Source: Molossus alvarezi
Taxonomy: Eukaryota > Chordata > Mammalia > Chiroptera > Molossidae
DNA: 64,000 nt
Assembly (NCBI GenBank): GCA_037176705.1
Contig: CM073895.1
Coordinates: forward strand, 4,507,051-4,571,050
Direction of reading: 5' to 3'
The notes under the pieces are model-generated. The model did not search any database. It worked only from the letters and a program-made list of their open reading frames with translations, and had not been told where the DNA came from. The translations under genes and the position numbers were made by a program. Of the stretch, positions 22,063-33,254 are shown piece by piece (position 1 is the stretch's first letter; every line of letters begins with the position of its first letter).

Positions 22063-22718
22063 GAGGCTCAAGCCCATATTTAATGTATGTTAAAAGTGAG
22101 AGGAGAGAGAGAGAAACGGGAGATGGTGGACGTGGAGGAGCAGAGAGACGCTTTCATCTCCCGAGAGGCAGAGGAACGGAGTTCAGTCTGGGTGCCCAGG
22201 AGCAGAGCGTTGCCAGGGAAGGGCCTAGTCTCCCTGAACTGGGGCAGATCAGCCCTCCCTCCAACATCCCTGATCTCACAAAGCACATGGCCCTGCAGCT
22301 TGGCAAGCTGTCCATTTCACTTCCCCATCCTGTGGGGTCCTGAGGAGAGACAAGTGGCTGTCACAGAGGGTGTTCAGTGGGGACATGCCTTGACCACAGA
22401 GTCAGGCCAAGTCTGAAACAATGGCTCCTTTTGGAGTAAGTGCCAACTTAAAAGAAAACCTGTGGGTTTTTTGTTGTTTTGTTTTCATTTGTTTTCACAT
22501 GAGTTTTAATCTTCAAGCAGTGAGAAGTTTATTATGTAACACAACAAGAGGCCCAAAGCCAGGTAGTTCCAGAGGTGGGTAGGTCAGCTGCTCCACCACA
22601 CCATCAAGGCCCACGGCCCTTTCAATGGGGCCTCCTTCCACTGGGAGTCGTGTCTGCTTAGACTGGATCCTGACCTGGAGCCCAGGTGGCTGCTGCAGGT
22701 CATTTAAAAAAATGCATG
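22063..22718. other. Unclassified, with a possible reverse-strand retroposed transcript end
   Basis: On the reverse strand 22706-22450 reads toward an ATAATAAA signal (about 22529-22536), then AAGATTAAAACTC and an A-rich stretch. This resembles the 3' end of a processed transcript copy. The parent gene was not recognised. Confidence 0.3.
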
Positions 22719-22961
22719 AGCCCTGGCCGGTTTGGCTCAGCGGTTGGAGTATCGGCCTGCGGTCCAGAGAGACCCGGGTTCGGTTCCCGCTAAGGGTACG
22801 TACCTCGGTTGCAGTTTGTTCCCGGTCCTGGTTGGGTTGTGCGGGTGGCAGCCACTCGATGTGTCCCTTTCACATCAATGTTTCTCTCCCCCTCTCTCTC
22901 CCTCCCACTCTATCTGAACAAAAAATGGAAAAATGTCCTCGGGTGAATAAAAAAAAAAAAG
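22719..22961 (+). mobile_element. Form A SINE
   Basis: Head gagccctggccggtttggctcagcgg, B box gggttcggttcccgc. TSD aaaaatgcatgag / aaaaaagcatgaat. Confidence 0.93.
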
Positions 22962-23141
22962 CATGAATATTTTATCTTATAAAAGTATAAGGGGTAAAAA
23001 AAAAAAAGGTATCAGGAGTCCTTGGAGGAAGGGGAATTGAGTTGCTCAGTAGGTATACAGTTTCAATTTTGCAAGATGGGAAGGATTCTGAAGATCGGCT
23101 GCACAGCAAGGTACTTCACACTTAAAAGTGGTTAAGATGGA

Positions 23142-23362
23142 ACGGCCGGTGTGGCTCAGTGGATTGAGCATCGTCCCATGGACTGAGAGGTCCTGGTTCG
23201 ATTCCCGGTCAGGACACATGCCCAGGTTGTGGGTTCGATCCCCAGTAGGGAGCGTGCAGGAGGCAGCTGATCTGTGTTTCTGACATAGATGTTTCTGTCT
23301 CTCCCTCTCTCTCTAAAAAAATCAATCAGAAATTGATATTAAACAGTGTATTAAAAATAAAC
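23142..23362 (+). mobile_element. Form B SINE
   Basis: Head cggccggtgtggctcagtgg. TSD ttaaaagtggttaagatgg / ttaaaaatggttaagatgg. Confidence 0.94.
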
Positions 23363-23724
23363 TTAAAAATGGTTAAGATGGTCATTTTTATGTTATGTAC
23401 ATTTTATCATAATTAAAAAAATTAAAGACAAATTATGTTGGGAGTCTTGGCCTCTTGACTTCGGGTAGCTTTTGAAGCCAGAGACCTTGTTCCTGATCTC
23501 GCGGTCATCTAGAAAGCTGAGTGCGAAGCCGAAATGCTGCCTGTCGGTCAGGGGTTGAAACTTCCAGAACTCAGCACAGTCGCCACTGTCCACGGCCACC
23601 CCTCACCGACCCGGAGTGAGGGCTCGTGGCCTGCGTGTCTGAGCGCGGCTTCGGTGAGGGAAGCACAGCCCAGCTGTGGACAGCGGCCGGCCGCGCTGAA
23701 TCACTTCGGGAAAGGCCAGAACAG

Positions 23725-23905
23725 GGTTCCGTCCTCGGTGCTGTTAGCATTGGTGCCGGCTACGTCCTTGTGTGGGCTCCCCTGGGCACTGAGCAGCATC
23801 CTGGCCTCCACCCACTGGATGTGACAACCAAAAATGACTCCAGACAATGCCAAAACCCCCCTGGGAGACCACATCACCCCATTTGAGAACCTCGGGCTAG
23901 AGGTG
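23725..23905 (-). repeat. MER5A-like hAT element
   Basis: Reverse MER5A text: cactgagcagcatcctggcctccacccactggatg, gtgacaaccaaaaatgactccagacaatgccaaa, catcaccccatttgagaacc. Confidence 0.75.
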
Positions 23906-24030
23906 GTGAAAGTCTTCTCAAACCACAAGGACCCCAATGACCAGGTGTCTTCTCCAGCCTGGGCTTCTACTACGGACGCTCCGAGGGAAAGTTCTAGCTT
24001 CTAGAATAAAGTGAATTGAAAAAGAAAAAT

Positions 24031-24282
24031 AGCCCTGGCCGGTTTGGCTCAGCAGTTAGCGCGTTAGCCTGTGGACCAATGAGTCTCAGGTTCGATTCTG
24101 GTCAAGGGCATGTACCTCGGTTGTGGTTCGTCCTTGGCTCTGGTCGGGGTCGTGCGGGAGGCAGCCAGTCGACGTCTCTCTCTCACGTTGATGTTCCTCT
24201 CTCTCTCTCTCTCCCTCTCTCTCCCTCCCACTCTATCTGAACAAAAATGGAAAAACATCCTCCGGTGAGGATTAAAAAAAAA
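24031..24282 (+). mobile_element. Form A SINE, older type
   Basis: B box ggttcgattctggtcaagggc keeps the consensus A. Tail cctccggtgaggatt. Flanks are aaaaagaaaaata-like. Confidence 0.92.
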
Positions 24283-24339
24283 AGAAAAAGAGAAATATCC
24301 CAGCTGCCGTTCACGGGCTGTTTCCCTCGTGCCGGACAC

Positions 24340-24485
24340 CGTGCTCACTGGCTCACACTCCGTCTTTCCCACGAGTCTCCGGTGTCAGTCCCAAGCAGCC
24401 TCCCTGTGCAGATGAGGAAACTGAGTCTGGTGAAGTGCCTCCTCGTTCCAGCTGGTGGGACAAGCGGGTGAGCAGCGCAGCCCGG
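24340..24485 (-). repeat. MIR fragment
   Basis: Reverse MIR text: ctcactggctcacactcc, tgtgcagatgaggaaactgagtc, gaagtgcctcctcg. Confidence 0.55.
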
Positions 24486-24489
24486 ACGT

Positions 24490-25130
24490 GACGCGGGGCT
24501 GTCTCGTCGTACGGCCGCCTCCACGGTCACTTGTGTTTTTTCTCCTTCAGATGAAATGGTACAGCAGCGTTCCGGGAAACTCGTAGCCGTGTGTGATGAC
24601 GCCGGCGTGGTTTCAGAATTCCCTCGGAGATGTGTGCACAGATGCTCTCGGCGACCACAGAGGCGGCCGGTGTTCTGCTGCCCCTCACCAGCTCTGACTC
24701 TGAGATCAAGTCTATGAATTAGGAGGCAATGACAGGTCAGCCTCCATGGGCAAGGCAGCTGGCAGGGGCCCAGCACCCATCCCCGGCTTCCTTGTGATGA
24801 TGCTCGGTGTCCCTCAACCAGCAGAGGGCAGACCTGTGTCCCACAGCACTGTAGTGGGCAGTGAAAATCCTTCTTGCAGCTTTGGAACAGAGAGGGGGAG
24901 GTTTCGGGACAATGGCAGCTGTACCCCTTGCTTGTCCAGAGATGGGGCGGGTTTTTATATTTTTGTGGACAATGTCTTTAATTGTCCTGTTTTTAAAAAA
25001 TGCATAGCCTCCTTCCAGAAAGATAATTGAAGTTGAAGGATCACTTGAGCTTTGCTTTCCTATTCTTAACTTTTCACTATTAAGCTGATCTTGGTCTGCA
25101 AGTATTATAGAAATAAAAAAACTTAATGGC
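24490..25130. other. No recognised gene
   Basis: Unclassified. Open frames at 24345-25171 have no recognisable domain. Confidence 0.4.
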
Positions 25131-25133
25131 GTG

Positions 25134-25342
25134 TCCGGCCAGTGTGGCGCAGTGGTTGAGCGTCGACCCATGTACCAAGAGGTCGCTGGTTCGATTCCAG
25201 GTCAGGACCCATGCCCAGGTTGTGGGCCCGATCCCTAGTGGGAGGCATGCAGGAGGCGACCAATAGATGTTCTCTCTCATCGATGTTTCTATCTCTCTTA
25301 CCCTCTCCCTTCCTCTCTCTCTCAAATCAATGAAGCAAAAAA
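25134..25342 (+). mobile_element. Form B SINE
   Basis: Head tccggccagtgtggcgcagtgg, B box ggttcgattcc, end tctcaaatcaatgaagc. TSD-like acttaatggc / atgtaatggc. Confidence 0.93.
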
Positions 25343-25528
25343 ATTAAAAACAAAAATGTAATGGCTAACTGCCCCCAAGTAGAGGTTCCCTCTGCCCCTC
25401 CTGTTTGATAGGATCCTGGGGCTCGGTGCCCTGACTGCAGAGCACAGCTCTGGGTTCAGGTCCCAAAGGCGGGGCGCTGATCCCCAAGGTGGTGGGGGTA
25501 TTAAAGAGGGTAGCCACACCAGCCTTTT

Positions 25529-25770
25529 TTTTTTAATCCTCACCTGAGGATATTTTTCTATTTATCTTCAGACAGAGTGGGAGGGGGAGAGAGAGAGAAA
25601 AAGGGAGACAGAAACATCAACGTGAGAGGGACACATCGACTGGATGCTCCTGCACGACCCGACCAGGGCCGGGGAACCACAACCGAGGTACGTGCCCTTG
25701 ACCGGAATCGAACCCTTGACTTATTGGTCTGAGGGCCGATGCTCTAACCGCTGAGCCACACTGGCCAGGG
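25529..25770 (-). mobile_element. Form A SINE
   Basis: TSD agccacaccagccttt / agtcacaccagtctt. Confidence 0.93.
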
Positions 25771-26520
25771 CAGTCACACCAGTCTTGATGTCACAGGGAA
25801 GGAAATTGCCCACAAAACTTTCAGCCACAATTCTGCCCAGGCTGAAACTGACGAATTTACCCAAATCGTCCCTTTTACATGCTTAGGTGCGTGGAAATCC
25901 TGCGAAAGGTAAACAGAAGCCTCCTCCACGTGTGTCAGGTTTCCTGCAGGAACAGGTTCTCACCGCGGCCTGGTCCTCCTACCAGCATAACGGTAGGTGC
26001 TGGCAGAGCCGCGAATCCCCGTCCTGGCCTGGTGACCACCTGCTCTCTGGGGAGCGCAGGTTCTCAGACCCGCTGAGTTCGGGGGCGGAGGGTGGTAAGT
26101 GTTAGAAGCATTTCTTTCCCCTTCTAACTCTTCAGTACTCTTCCCAAATGTGTCTTGTCTGATTGTTTCAAGTTTAAGGCTGTTGCTACGCCCAGGACAA
26201 TGTGAAAAACCCGACGAATGTCACAGATAAAAGAATGTGTTTGATAAACGAAGAGGGAAGTTCCGAGCATGAGTTTCCTCCAGAAACAGCCCCCCATCGA
26301 ATCTGTGCTTGTGGGACCTGGTGTTAGAGTAATTAGATCCTTGCAAACAATACAAAGGGACAAAAGTTTTAGGTTTGGAGTCACCATGGCAACGCCTCAG
26401 GTGCTGGGTACACCATCTCTGACACTGACCAAAGCCTCCAGACCCACAGGGCTGCCTTTGGGGCTCAGCGCGTGAAATCCTGCAGCTCCCAGAGCAAAGT
26501 CTGCCGTTCCGTGGGTGTCA
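25771..26520. other. SINE-free stretch, candidate regulatory DNA
   Basis: Contains a near-palindromic RFX-like site caccatggcaac (26382-26393), HMG-type acaatacaaagg and gtttgataaacg within about 170 bp. No repeat recognised at 26110-26400. Confidence 0.35.
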
Positions 26521-26524
26521 TGGG

Positions 26525-26995
26525 TGCAACAGTGGCCCTCCAAAAGGTAGGTCCACATCCTAATCCCTGGAACCTGTGAATGTGACCTTATTTGGAAAAA
26601 AAAAAAAGAATAAAAGGTCTTTGCAGATGTGAAGGTTCTCACCATTAGATCATCGTGGATGGGGGTGGGCCCTGCATCCAACGACAGGTGTCCCATGAAG
26701 AAAAGGCAGAGGGAGATTTGAGACACAGACACACGGGGAAGGGGGCCATGGGACAGCGGAGGCACGGATTGAGGGGTGCAGCCATAAGCCAAGGACACCA
26801 GGAGCCCCCAGAGGCTGGCAGAGGCAAGAAAGGATTTCCCCCTAGAGTCTTCAGAGGGCCCATGGCTCTGCTGACACCCTGATTTCAGACTTCTGGCCTG
26901 CAGAACCCCGAAAGAATAAATGTCTGTTTTTTAAGCCACCCACCTTTTGATAATTTGCATGGCCGCCACAGGAAACTAAGACCGTGGGTGATTTC
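26525..26995 (+). repeat. MaLR-type LTR, ancient
   Basis: Ordered blocks: tccacatcctaatccctggaacctgtgaatgtgaccttatttgg, tctttgcagatgtgaagg, gggtgggccctgcatcc, ttcagacttctggcctgcagaacc, aataaatgtctgttttttaagccaccc. I take it as ERVL-MaLR (MLT1-like). Confidence 0.6.
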
Positions 26996-27087
26996 TGCTC
27001 CCCATCTTGTGCCTTGCTATGCTTGAGTTGTAGCAGAGAACCCTTCCCAGTGACTAAAGAACACCCATTTTTTGATTTTTAAAAAAA

Positions 27088-27550
27088 TGTCTTTTTCTTT
27101 ATTGATTTTAGAGAGAGGGGAAGGAAGGGAGAGAGATAGAGACAGCAATGAGAGGGCCCTGGCCTGTTTGCTCAGTGGTTAGAGCATCAGCCTGTGGACC
27201 GAAGGACTGCAGGTTCAATTCCTAGTCAAGGGCACATACCTAGGTTACAGGTTTGAGCCCCCGCCCTGGTCAGGGTTGTGTGGGAGGCAACCAATCCCAT
27301 GTGTCTCTCTCTCCCTCCCTCCCTTCCACTCTATCTAAAAATCAATGCAAACTATTCTCAGGTGAGGATTAACAACAAAAGAAAAAGAAAAAAAGAAACA
27401 TCAATGACAGAGAACATTGACTGGCCGCCTCCTGCATGCCCCCCGCTGGGGATCAGGCCCACAACCTGGGCATGTGCCCTGACCGGGAATCGAACTGTCG
27501 ACCTCTTGATGCAGGGTCGACGCTCAGCCGCTGAGCCTTGCCGGCTGGGA
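27088..27550 (-). mobile_element. Form B SINE split by a forward SINE
   Basis: Reverse tail and GA tract at 27088-27157; body and head at 27390-27550 (catgccccccgctggggatc ... ccgctgagccttgccggctggg). Confidence 0.85.
27158..27388 (+). mobile_element. Form A SINE inserted in form B
   Basis: Head ggccctggcctgtttgctcagtgg, tail tctcaggtgaggattaacaac. Flanks repeat the host sequence (acagcaatgagag / acatcaatgacag). Confidence 0.9.
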
Positions 27551-28570
27551 ACACACAGTTGTTGGATGGGTCACCCAGCCAGCCAGAGCATCAGAATTGA
27601 ATCCGTTTTAGAGCTCGGGCTCCCAGAGCTCACCTGCGTCTCACGAGAGCGTCACTCTTCCTAACAGTAACTCCATCCAGGTCCAGCTCCTGGCTTTCCC
27701 CTGCCCGTCCCTCTACCAGGAGCTCACATGAAAGCTAGTTTCACTGCTACTACTCTTTTCTCGCTCCGGTCAGAATCCTCTTTTGTGTGGCATCATAAAT
27801 GGTTTCCATGGCAATGAAAGGTGGCGATAAAATGGTGCCAATGTGCACGTCAACTTCAGAATTAAACAAGGGCTATTGTTTAGCCTGGGAGCTTCATTTA
27901 TTCTGCAGATGTCACGGGGGATTGGGAAGGTACATCCCTGACTTCCTGGTTTTCCACCACGTTGCTAATGAGCATGGAAGGACGGGGCACCTCGGCTCTC
28001 CAGTGCCTGCCTCTTCGGGCTTTCTAGTCCTAGTTACACATGTGTGTGTAAATGTCAACAGGTGAGGAGAGATTTGCTGTAAATAGGCAAATGGTCCCCC
28101 CAGGGTAGGCTGCGGGTGAGACAGAAATTCTAGTAGGAGATATCATAGCCAAAGACTCCATCGATCTAAGCTCCTGTTTCATTTAGTGCATCAGAACCAG
28201 TGAACAGACTCGGACCCAAGGCTAAGTGCTTGCCCTCCTGACCCTGGGGGCAGGGGCTGGGAGTCGACTCCTGCTTCCTGCCAGTGCCGAAGGCACAGCC
28301 CTCTACCTGCACAGTCTTCTCCAAGGTGCTTGAGTCACAGGGAGAAGCAGACTGTCACCAGACCTCTAGGGACAGAGATGTACACTAGCAGGGGGGCCCA
28401 AGGAGGCTTCCGAGTCACTGAACCTCGACACCCTTGCTTTCCAGGAGTTGCCACCTGGTAATTCTTACTTAAGAGTAGGTGGGGGTAGAGGTAGCATGAC
28501 TGTAATCACCCAAACTGGAGCACTTTTTGGAGTAAAAGGAACCACATTAATCATATTAAGAACATAGGCA
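27551..28570. other. About 1 kb with no SINE or gene
   Basis: Unclassified, with a few AT-rich clusters at 27780-28070. No exon recognised. Confidence 0.4.
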
Positions 28571-28572
28571 CG

Positions 28573-28828
28573 GCCCTGGCCAGTGTGCTCGGTGGTTAGA
28601 GCATCAGCCTGCAGACCAAGGAGTCCCGGGTTCAATTCCGGCCACGGGCACGTACCTCGGTTGCAGTTCGTCCTGGCCCTGGTCAGGGTCATGCCGGAGG
28701 CAACCAGTCGATGTGTCTCTTTCACGTCGATGTTTCTCTCTCTCTCTCTCTCTGTCTCTCTTTCTCTCCCCTTCCCACTCTATCTGAAGATATTTGAAAA
28801 AATATCCTTGGGTGAGGATTAAAAAAAA
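28573..28828 (+). mobile_element. Form A SINE
   Basis: Head ggccctggccagtgtgctcgg, B box gggttcaattccgg, tail ccttgggtgaggatt. Flanks agaacataggcacg / agagcataggcaca. Confidence 0.92.
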
Positions 28829-28852
28829 TAAAATGAAGAGCATAGGCACAGT

Positions 28853-29058
28853 CTGCCTGGCTGGTGTGGCTCAGTGGTTGAGCGTAGACCCATGCACCTA
28901 GAGGTCGCCGGTTTGATTCCCGGTCAGGGCACATGCCCAGGTTGTGGGCCCGATCCCCAGTGGGGGGCATGCAGGAGGCAGCCAATCAATGTTCTCTCTC
29001 ATTGATGTTTCTGTCTCTCTCGCCCTCTCCCTTCCCCACTCTCTCTCAAATCAATAAA
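28853..29058 (+). mobile_element. Form B SINE (left arm of inverted pair)
   Basis: Complete form B from gcctggctggtgtggctcagtgg to tctcaaatcaataaag. Confidence 0.92.
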
Positions 29059-29256
29059 GATTTTTAGAGAGAGTGGAAAGGAGAGGGGGGGATATCGATG
29101 TGAGAGAGAGACATCGATTGGTTGCCTCCCGCACATGCCCCAACTGGGGCTAGGAACTGAACCTGCAACCCAAGTGAGTGCCCTTGACTGGCGATCGAAC
29201 CCATGACCTCCAGTGCTCCGGCCGATGCTCTCACCACTGAGCCACTGCAGCCAGAG
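29059..29256 (-). mobile_element. Reverse SINE fused to form B tail
   Basis: Begins atttttagagagagtgg without its own TCCTC tail and ends gagccactgcagccagag. The join falls at the shared AATCAAT/ATTGATT tail region. Confidence 0.8.
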
Positions 29257-29284
29257 AAGTCTGGGATTTCAAAATCTCTCCTGT

Positions 29285-29372
29285 TCTCTGCCTTTCCTGC
29301 AGTGCCCAGATCAGCAGCCCACAGAGAGTTGGCACTCCACGGGTACGTGTTAAATTAATGAAGGAATCCCGA
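29285..29372 (+). repeat. L2 LINE 3' end fragment
   Basis: cagtgcccagatcagcagcccac ... gttggcactccacgggtacgtgttaaattaatgaagg follows the L2 3' terminal order. Confidence 0.45.
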
Positions 29373-29504
29373 CTTTGAGGGGACTGCTCAGGACCCACCT
29401 CTTTTGGGGAACCTTTGATTGATGTCTAACCACCCTCACCCCTTTGCATGTGTTCAGTCCTCAAGGTGCGTGTGGACACCTGGCCTACATTTCAAAGGCT
29501 AAGC

Positions 29505-29700
29505 CATCGGTTCTGCACCATTTGGCAATATCTGGAGACACCTGTGGTTGTGACAGGGCGGAGGTGAGTCCTGGCGTCTCTGGCTGGTGGGGGCCAGAGA
29601 TCTTGCTAAACCTCCTACAATGCACAGGACAGCTCCCTGCAACAAAGAATTTTCCAGACAAAACGTCAGGGGTGCTGAGTCACACTAGGAGTTACCTAGT
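29505..29700 (+). repeat. MER5A-like hAT element
   Basis: Forward MER5A text: catttggcaatatctggagacacctgtggttgtgac, cctcctacaatgcacaggacagctccctgcaacaaagaatt. Confidence 0.78.
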
Positions 29701-29898
29701 CCCCAGAGTTCCTCCAGGGCTGTTTTAGGTTGAATTTTGTCTCCTGGAAGAAGGTATGTTGAAGTCCCAGTCCCCATGGCCTCTCAACAGGACCTTGTTT
29801 GGAAATAGGGTCTTTACAGAGGTCATCAAGTTAGAATGAGGTCATCGGGGTGGGCCCTGATCCAATGGGAGGGTGTCCTTATAAAAAGGGGAAATCTG

Positions 29899-30118
29899 CC
29901 CTGTCCAGTTTGGCTCAGCGGTTAGAGCGTCGGCCTGTGGACCAAAGAGTTGTTGCGGGTTCAATTCCAGCCAAGGGCACGTACCTCGGTTGCAGTTTGT
30001 CCCGGACCCCTCTGGGGCCGTGCGGGTGGCAACCACTCAATGTCTCTCTCTCTCTCTCTCCCTCCCACTCTGTCTGAAGATAAATGTAAAAATATCCTCG
30101 GGTGAGGATTAAAAAAAA
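29899..30118 (+). mobile_element. Form A SINE, first of a pair within one TSD
   Basis: Head ccctgtccagtttggctcagcgg, tail cctcgggtgaggatt. The pair shares the 18-bp flank ataaaaaggggaaatctg at 29881-29898 and 30392-30409. Confidence 0.94.
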
Positions 30119-30133
30119 GGGGGGGGGGGATCT

Positions 30134-30391
30134 AGCCCTGGCTGGTTTGGCTCAGTGGTTAGAGTATCGGCCCGTGGACCAAAGAGTCGCAGGTTCGATT
30201 CCGGTCAAGGGCACTTACCTCGGTTGCTGTTTGTCCCCTAATGGCCCTGGTCAGGGTCGTGTGGGAGGCAACCAGTCAATGTGTCTTTCTCACATTTATG
30301 TTTCTCTCTCTCTCCCTCTCCCCCCCTCCCTCCCACTCAATTTGAAGATAGATGGAAAATATCCTTGGGTAAGGATTAAAAAGTAAGTAAA
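30134..30391 (+). mobile_element. Form A SINE, second of a pair within one TSD
   Basis: Head gccctggctggtttggctcagtgg, B box ggttcgattccgg (older state), tail ccttgggtaaggatt. Preceded by a G10 run at the junction. Confidence 0.94.
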
Positions 30392-30700
30392 ATAAAAAGG
30401 GGAAATCTGGACACAGACACGCACAGAGGAAAGCCATGTGAAGACACAGGGAGAAGACAGCCATGCGGCTGGAGCGATGCGGCCACAAGCCAAGGAGCAC
30501 CAGGGGCTGCCAGCAGCCACCGGAGCTGGAAGAGGCAGGAAGGGTCCTCTCCTGGGGTCCTCGGGGAGCCTGGTCCTGCTGACACCTCGATTTTGAAGTT
30601 CTGGCTTCCAGACTGTGAGAGAATCAGTGTCTGTTGTTTTGAACCACCCAGCGTGGGGTGCTTTGCGAGGGTAGCCCTAGGGGCCAGGGATGCTAAATCC

Positions 30701-31930
30701 AAACGCGATGGGGTCTGTGCCCGGTGCCAATTACATCCTTTCTCAGAAAAATGAGCGATTTTAGCAGGATGGTGGTCAGATGCTCATGAGGGAGGAGAGA
30801 CGAGGGGATTTAGTCATTCGGGTACCAGGAAACTCACAACCCAGAGTCGGCCAAGACCACTTGTATAATAGATGTCCACAGCCACCAGCTGCCAAAGCCT
30901 TTCATGGACAATGACGCTAGCACAAAGTGTCTTTTTTTTTTTTTTTTTTTTTTTGCTAATATTAACTTTGGTTCTATTTCAGATCAATGGAGGCAGAAAC
31001 CAGGAGATGCTGTAGATCCCACTAAGTCTGTCATAGCTGCCAAAGTACAGCCCGAGGAGGCCTTCCACGGCTAGTGACGCGGCCGCCCACCCAGCGTGGG
31101 TGTGGGTGGGAGGGGGCTTTTGGACAGCGTCTGGCTCAGGGTGGAGACACTTGTCACGGAGTGTTATCTTCGGCTTTGGTGAAGGGTTGAAGCTTTGAAT
31201 GCGACTCTTTCTAAAAATAAATAAATAAATAAATAAATAATGAGGATCATTTAAAAATAAACGAAGATCCGATTTAAAGGCTACTTACTGTCCCAGGGCC
31301 AAGATTAATGGCGAGTGGCAAGTTTTCGTGAAGATCTGTGGGCCGCTTCGCCGTGTGGGGATTCCAGAGAGATAATGTCTTTTCACATATAAAAGATGCT
31401 ATTGATTTCCCGTTAGTATTATCCTGAAAATTCACACTGTGTATCTATGGAGCAGAGACAGTCTTCCATCACTTGCTTTATGGGAAGAGAATGGTTATTG
31501 TATCTCTTCCCATAACCAAAATCTGCCCGTCCCTCTGGGACTCCCCAGTTGTAATCTGTGCAAGTGAATTGATTTTTTTTTTTTGGCATGTGCCAGTGTT
31601 TTTATGTTTGGCTTCTCTACGTTGTCATTGTGCTCTGGAGCACAATGGCTTTTCTAGATTGTTGTTCGAACTTGTCTGAAAATTCTCCGTAAATCAGGCT
31701 GTTGAAACACGCACGGGAGGGTGGGTGCCAGGTTCCCTTCCTCCCCAGATGGGGGTGAGTGCCCAGTAGGGCACTGAGGGTATCCCAGAAGGATGAAAAT
31801 GCCCCAAACCAAATCCTGGCAGGAAGTGCCCTTCCTGAGGATGGGGCTCTCAGCATGACCTCTGGGCGTTTCTTCAGGCACAGTGAAGATGCCAGGGCAA
31901 AGCGCTTCGTGTTTAACCAGCATCCTCCGT
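30701..31930. other. SINE-poor interval
   Basis: T-run at 30931-30954 and (AAAT)n at 31216-31241. 31280-31480 has non-repetitive AT-rich text (gatgctattgatttcccgttagtattatcc) worth conservation testing. Confidence 0.4.
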
Positions 31931-32138
31931 CCGGCCGGTGTGGCTCAGTGGTTGAGCGTCGACCCATGCACCAAGAGGTCATCGGTTCGATTCCCGGCCA
32001 AGACACATGCCCAGGTTGTGGGCCCAATCCCCAGTGGGGGGCATGCAGGAAGTGGCCAGGAAGTGGCCAATCGATGTTCTCTCTCATCGATGTTTCTATC
32101 TCTCTCTCTAAAAATCAATAAAGAAAAAAATAAAATAA
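31931..32138 (+). mobile_element. Form B SINE, young-looking
   Basis: Head ccggccggtgtggctcagtggttgagcg, B box ggttcgattcccgg, end aaaaatcaataaag. A short internal duplication, aggaagtggcc, occurs twice at about 32048-32068. Confidence 0.94.
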
Positions 32139-32721
32139 ACAGCCTGCTCTGAGCAGTGCTTCCTAACTCAGACACTGGGCAGAGAAGGCCGCAGCGATGC
32201 AGCACCGTCCAGACCTTACACACGGGTCTGCACCCCCTGCTCTTGTGTTTCTGCCTTCACCCCTTTATTCATGCAGACCCTTGCTCGATCCTCCCTCCCC
32301 AAACCTCTCCTCCCTTCCCTGTGCAACCCCTCGGCACATTCCTCTCACGCGGGTTTCTCTCGCCCCTGAACTCCCGTGGTCCGTGTGGATCGCACCACCC
32401 TGACCGGCATTTAATTACAGCCGCCTTCGCTCTGCCCGCGGTGCCCTGTTACAGCCCTTCGTGCTCACGCTCCGCTTCCGCCCTGCGCTGGGGCCAGCCA
32501 ATTTCCCCGTTTCTCCCGCACTGGTGCCAGATGGTGGTGGTTTTTCTTGTTGTGTGTGTGTGTTTTTGTTTTTTTTTAAAGCATGCATATCTATCTAAAT
32601 ATATACACAATAAATATAAATCTCGATGCGTGCTGAAATGTGCCCCCCCAATTTTGTATGTTGAAGCACGAACCCCCAGTACCTAAGAATGCAACTGTAT
32701 TTGGAGACAGGATCTTTCATT

Positions 32722-32918
32722 TATTTTTCTAATTGAATTTATTGGGGTGACATTGGTTAGTAAAATTACGTAGGTTTCAGGTGTACAGTTGTACACTACA
32801 TCATCTGTGTATTGTACTGTGGTTCACCACCGAAAGTCAAGACTCCTTCCATCATCATTTATACCCCCTCTACCCTCTTCCACCTGCCCCCACCCCCTCT
32901 GCTCTGGTAAGAAGGCAG
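32722..32918 (-). mobile_element. 5'-truncated L1 3' UTR
   Basis: Reverse text aattgaatttattggggtgacattggttagtaaaatt ... aggtttcaggtgtacag ... caccaccgaaagtcaagactcc, a laurasiatherian L1 3' end. Flanked by aggatctttca / cagaatctttca. Confidence 0.78.
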
Positions 32919-33005
32919 AATCTTTCAAGAGGTGATTAAGGTAAAATGAGGTCATCAGGGTGAGCCCTAATCCAATATGACCGGTGTCCTTAGAAGAAGA
33001 GGTTA

Positions 33006-33007
<2 letters not shown>

Positions 33008-33038
<31 letters not shown>
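33008..33038. repeat. (CA)n microsatellite
   Basis: About 15 CA units within the MaLR-type LTR. Confidence 0.95.
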
Positions 33039-33040
<2 letters not shown>

Positions 33041-33254
33041 AGGGGCAGACCAAATGAGAAGATGACCATCTACCTGCCAAGAAGAGAGGTCTCAGAAGAA
33101 ATCAACCTGCCAACACCTTGATCTTGGACTTTTAGCTTCCAGAACGGTGGGGAAATCAATGTCTGTTGTTGAAGCCACCCAGCCTGTGGTGCTTTGTTAG
33201 GGTGGCCCTAGGACACAGACAAAATCACTGGTCACAGAGCCCAGTGACAGAAGA

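Larger units (their letters stand above)
29725..30700 (+). repeat. MaLR-type LTR interrupted by two SINEs
   Basis: Left part 29725-29898 (ggaccttgtttggaaatagggtctttacag, gtgggccctgatccaat, tccttataaaaaggg); right part 30392-30700 (cacagagg ... gctgacacctcgattttgaagttctggc ... gtctgttgttttgaaccaccc). Confidence 0.65.
32640..33215 (+). repeat. MaLR-type LTR interrupted by L1
   Basis: gtgcccccccaattttgtatgttgaagc ... ctgtatttggagacaggatcttt, then after the insertion gaggtcatcagggtgagccctaatccaatatgaccggtgtcctta ... gtctgttgttgaagccaccc. A (CA)n lies within. Confidence 0.7.
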
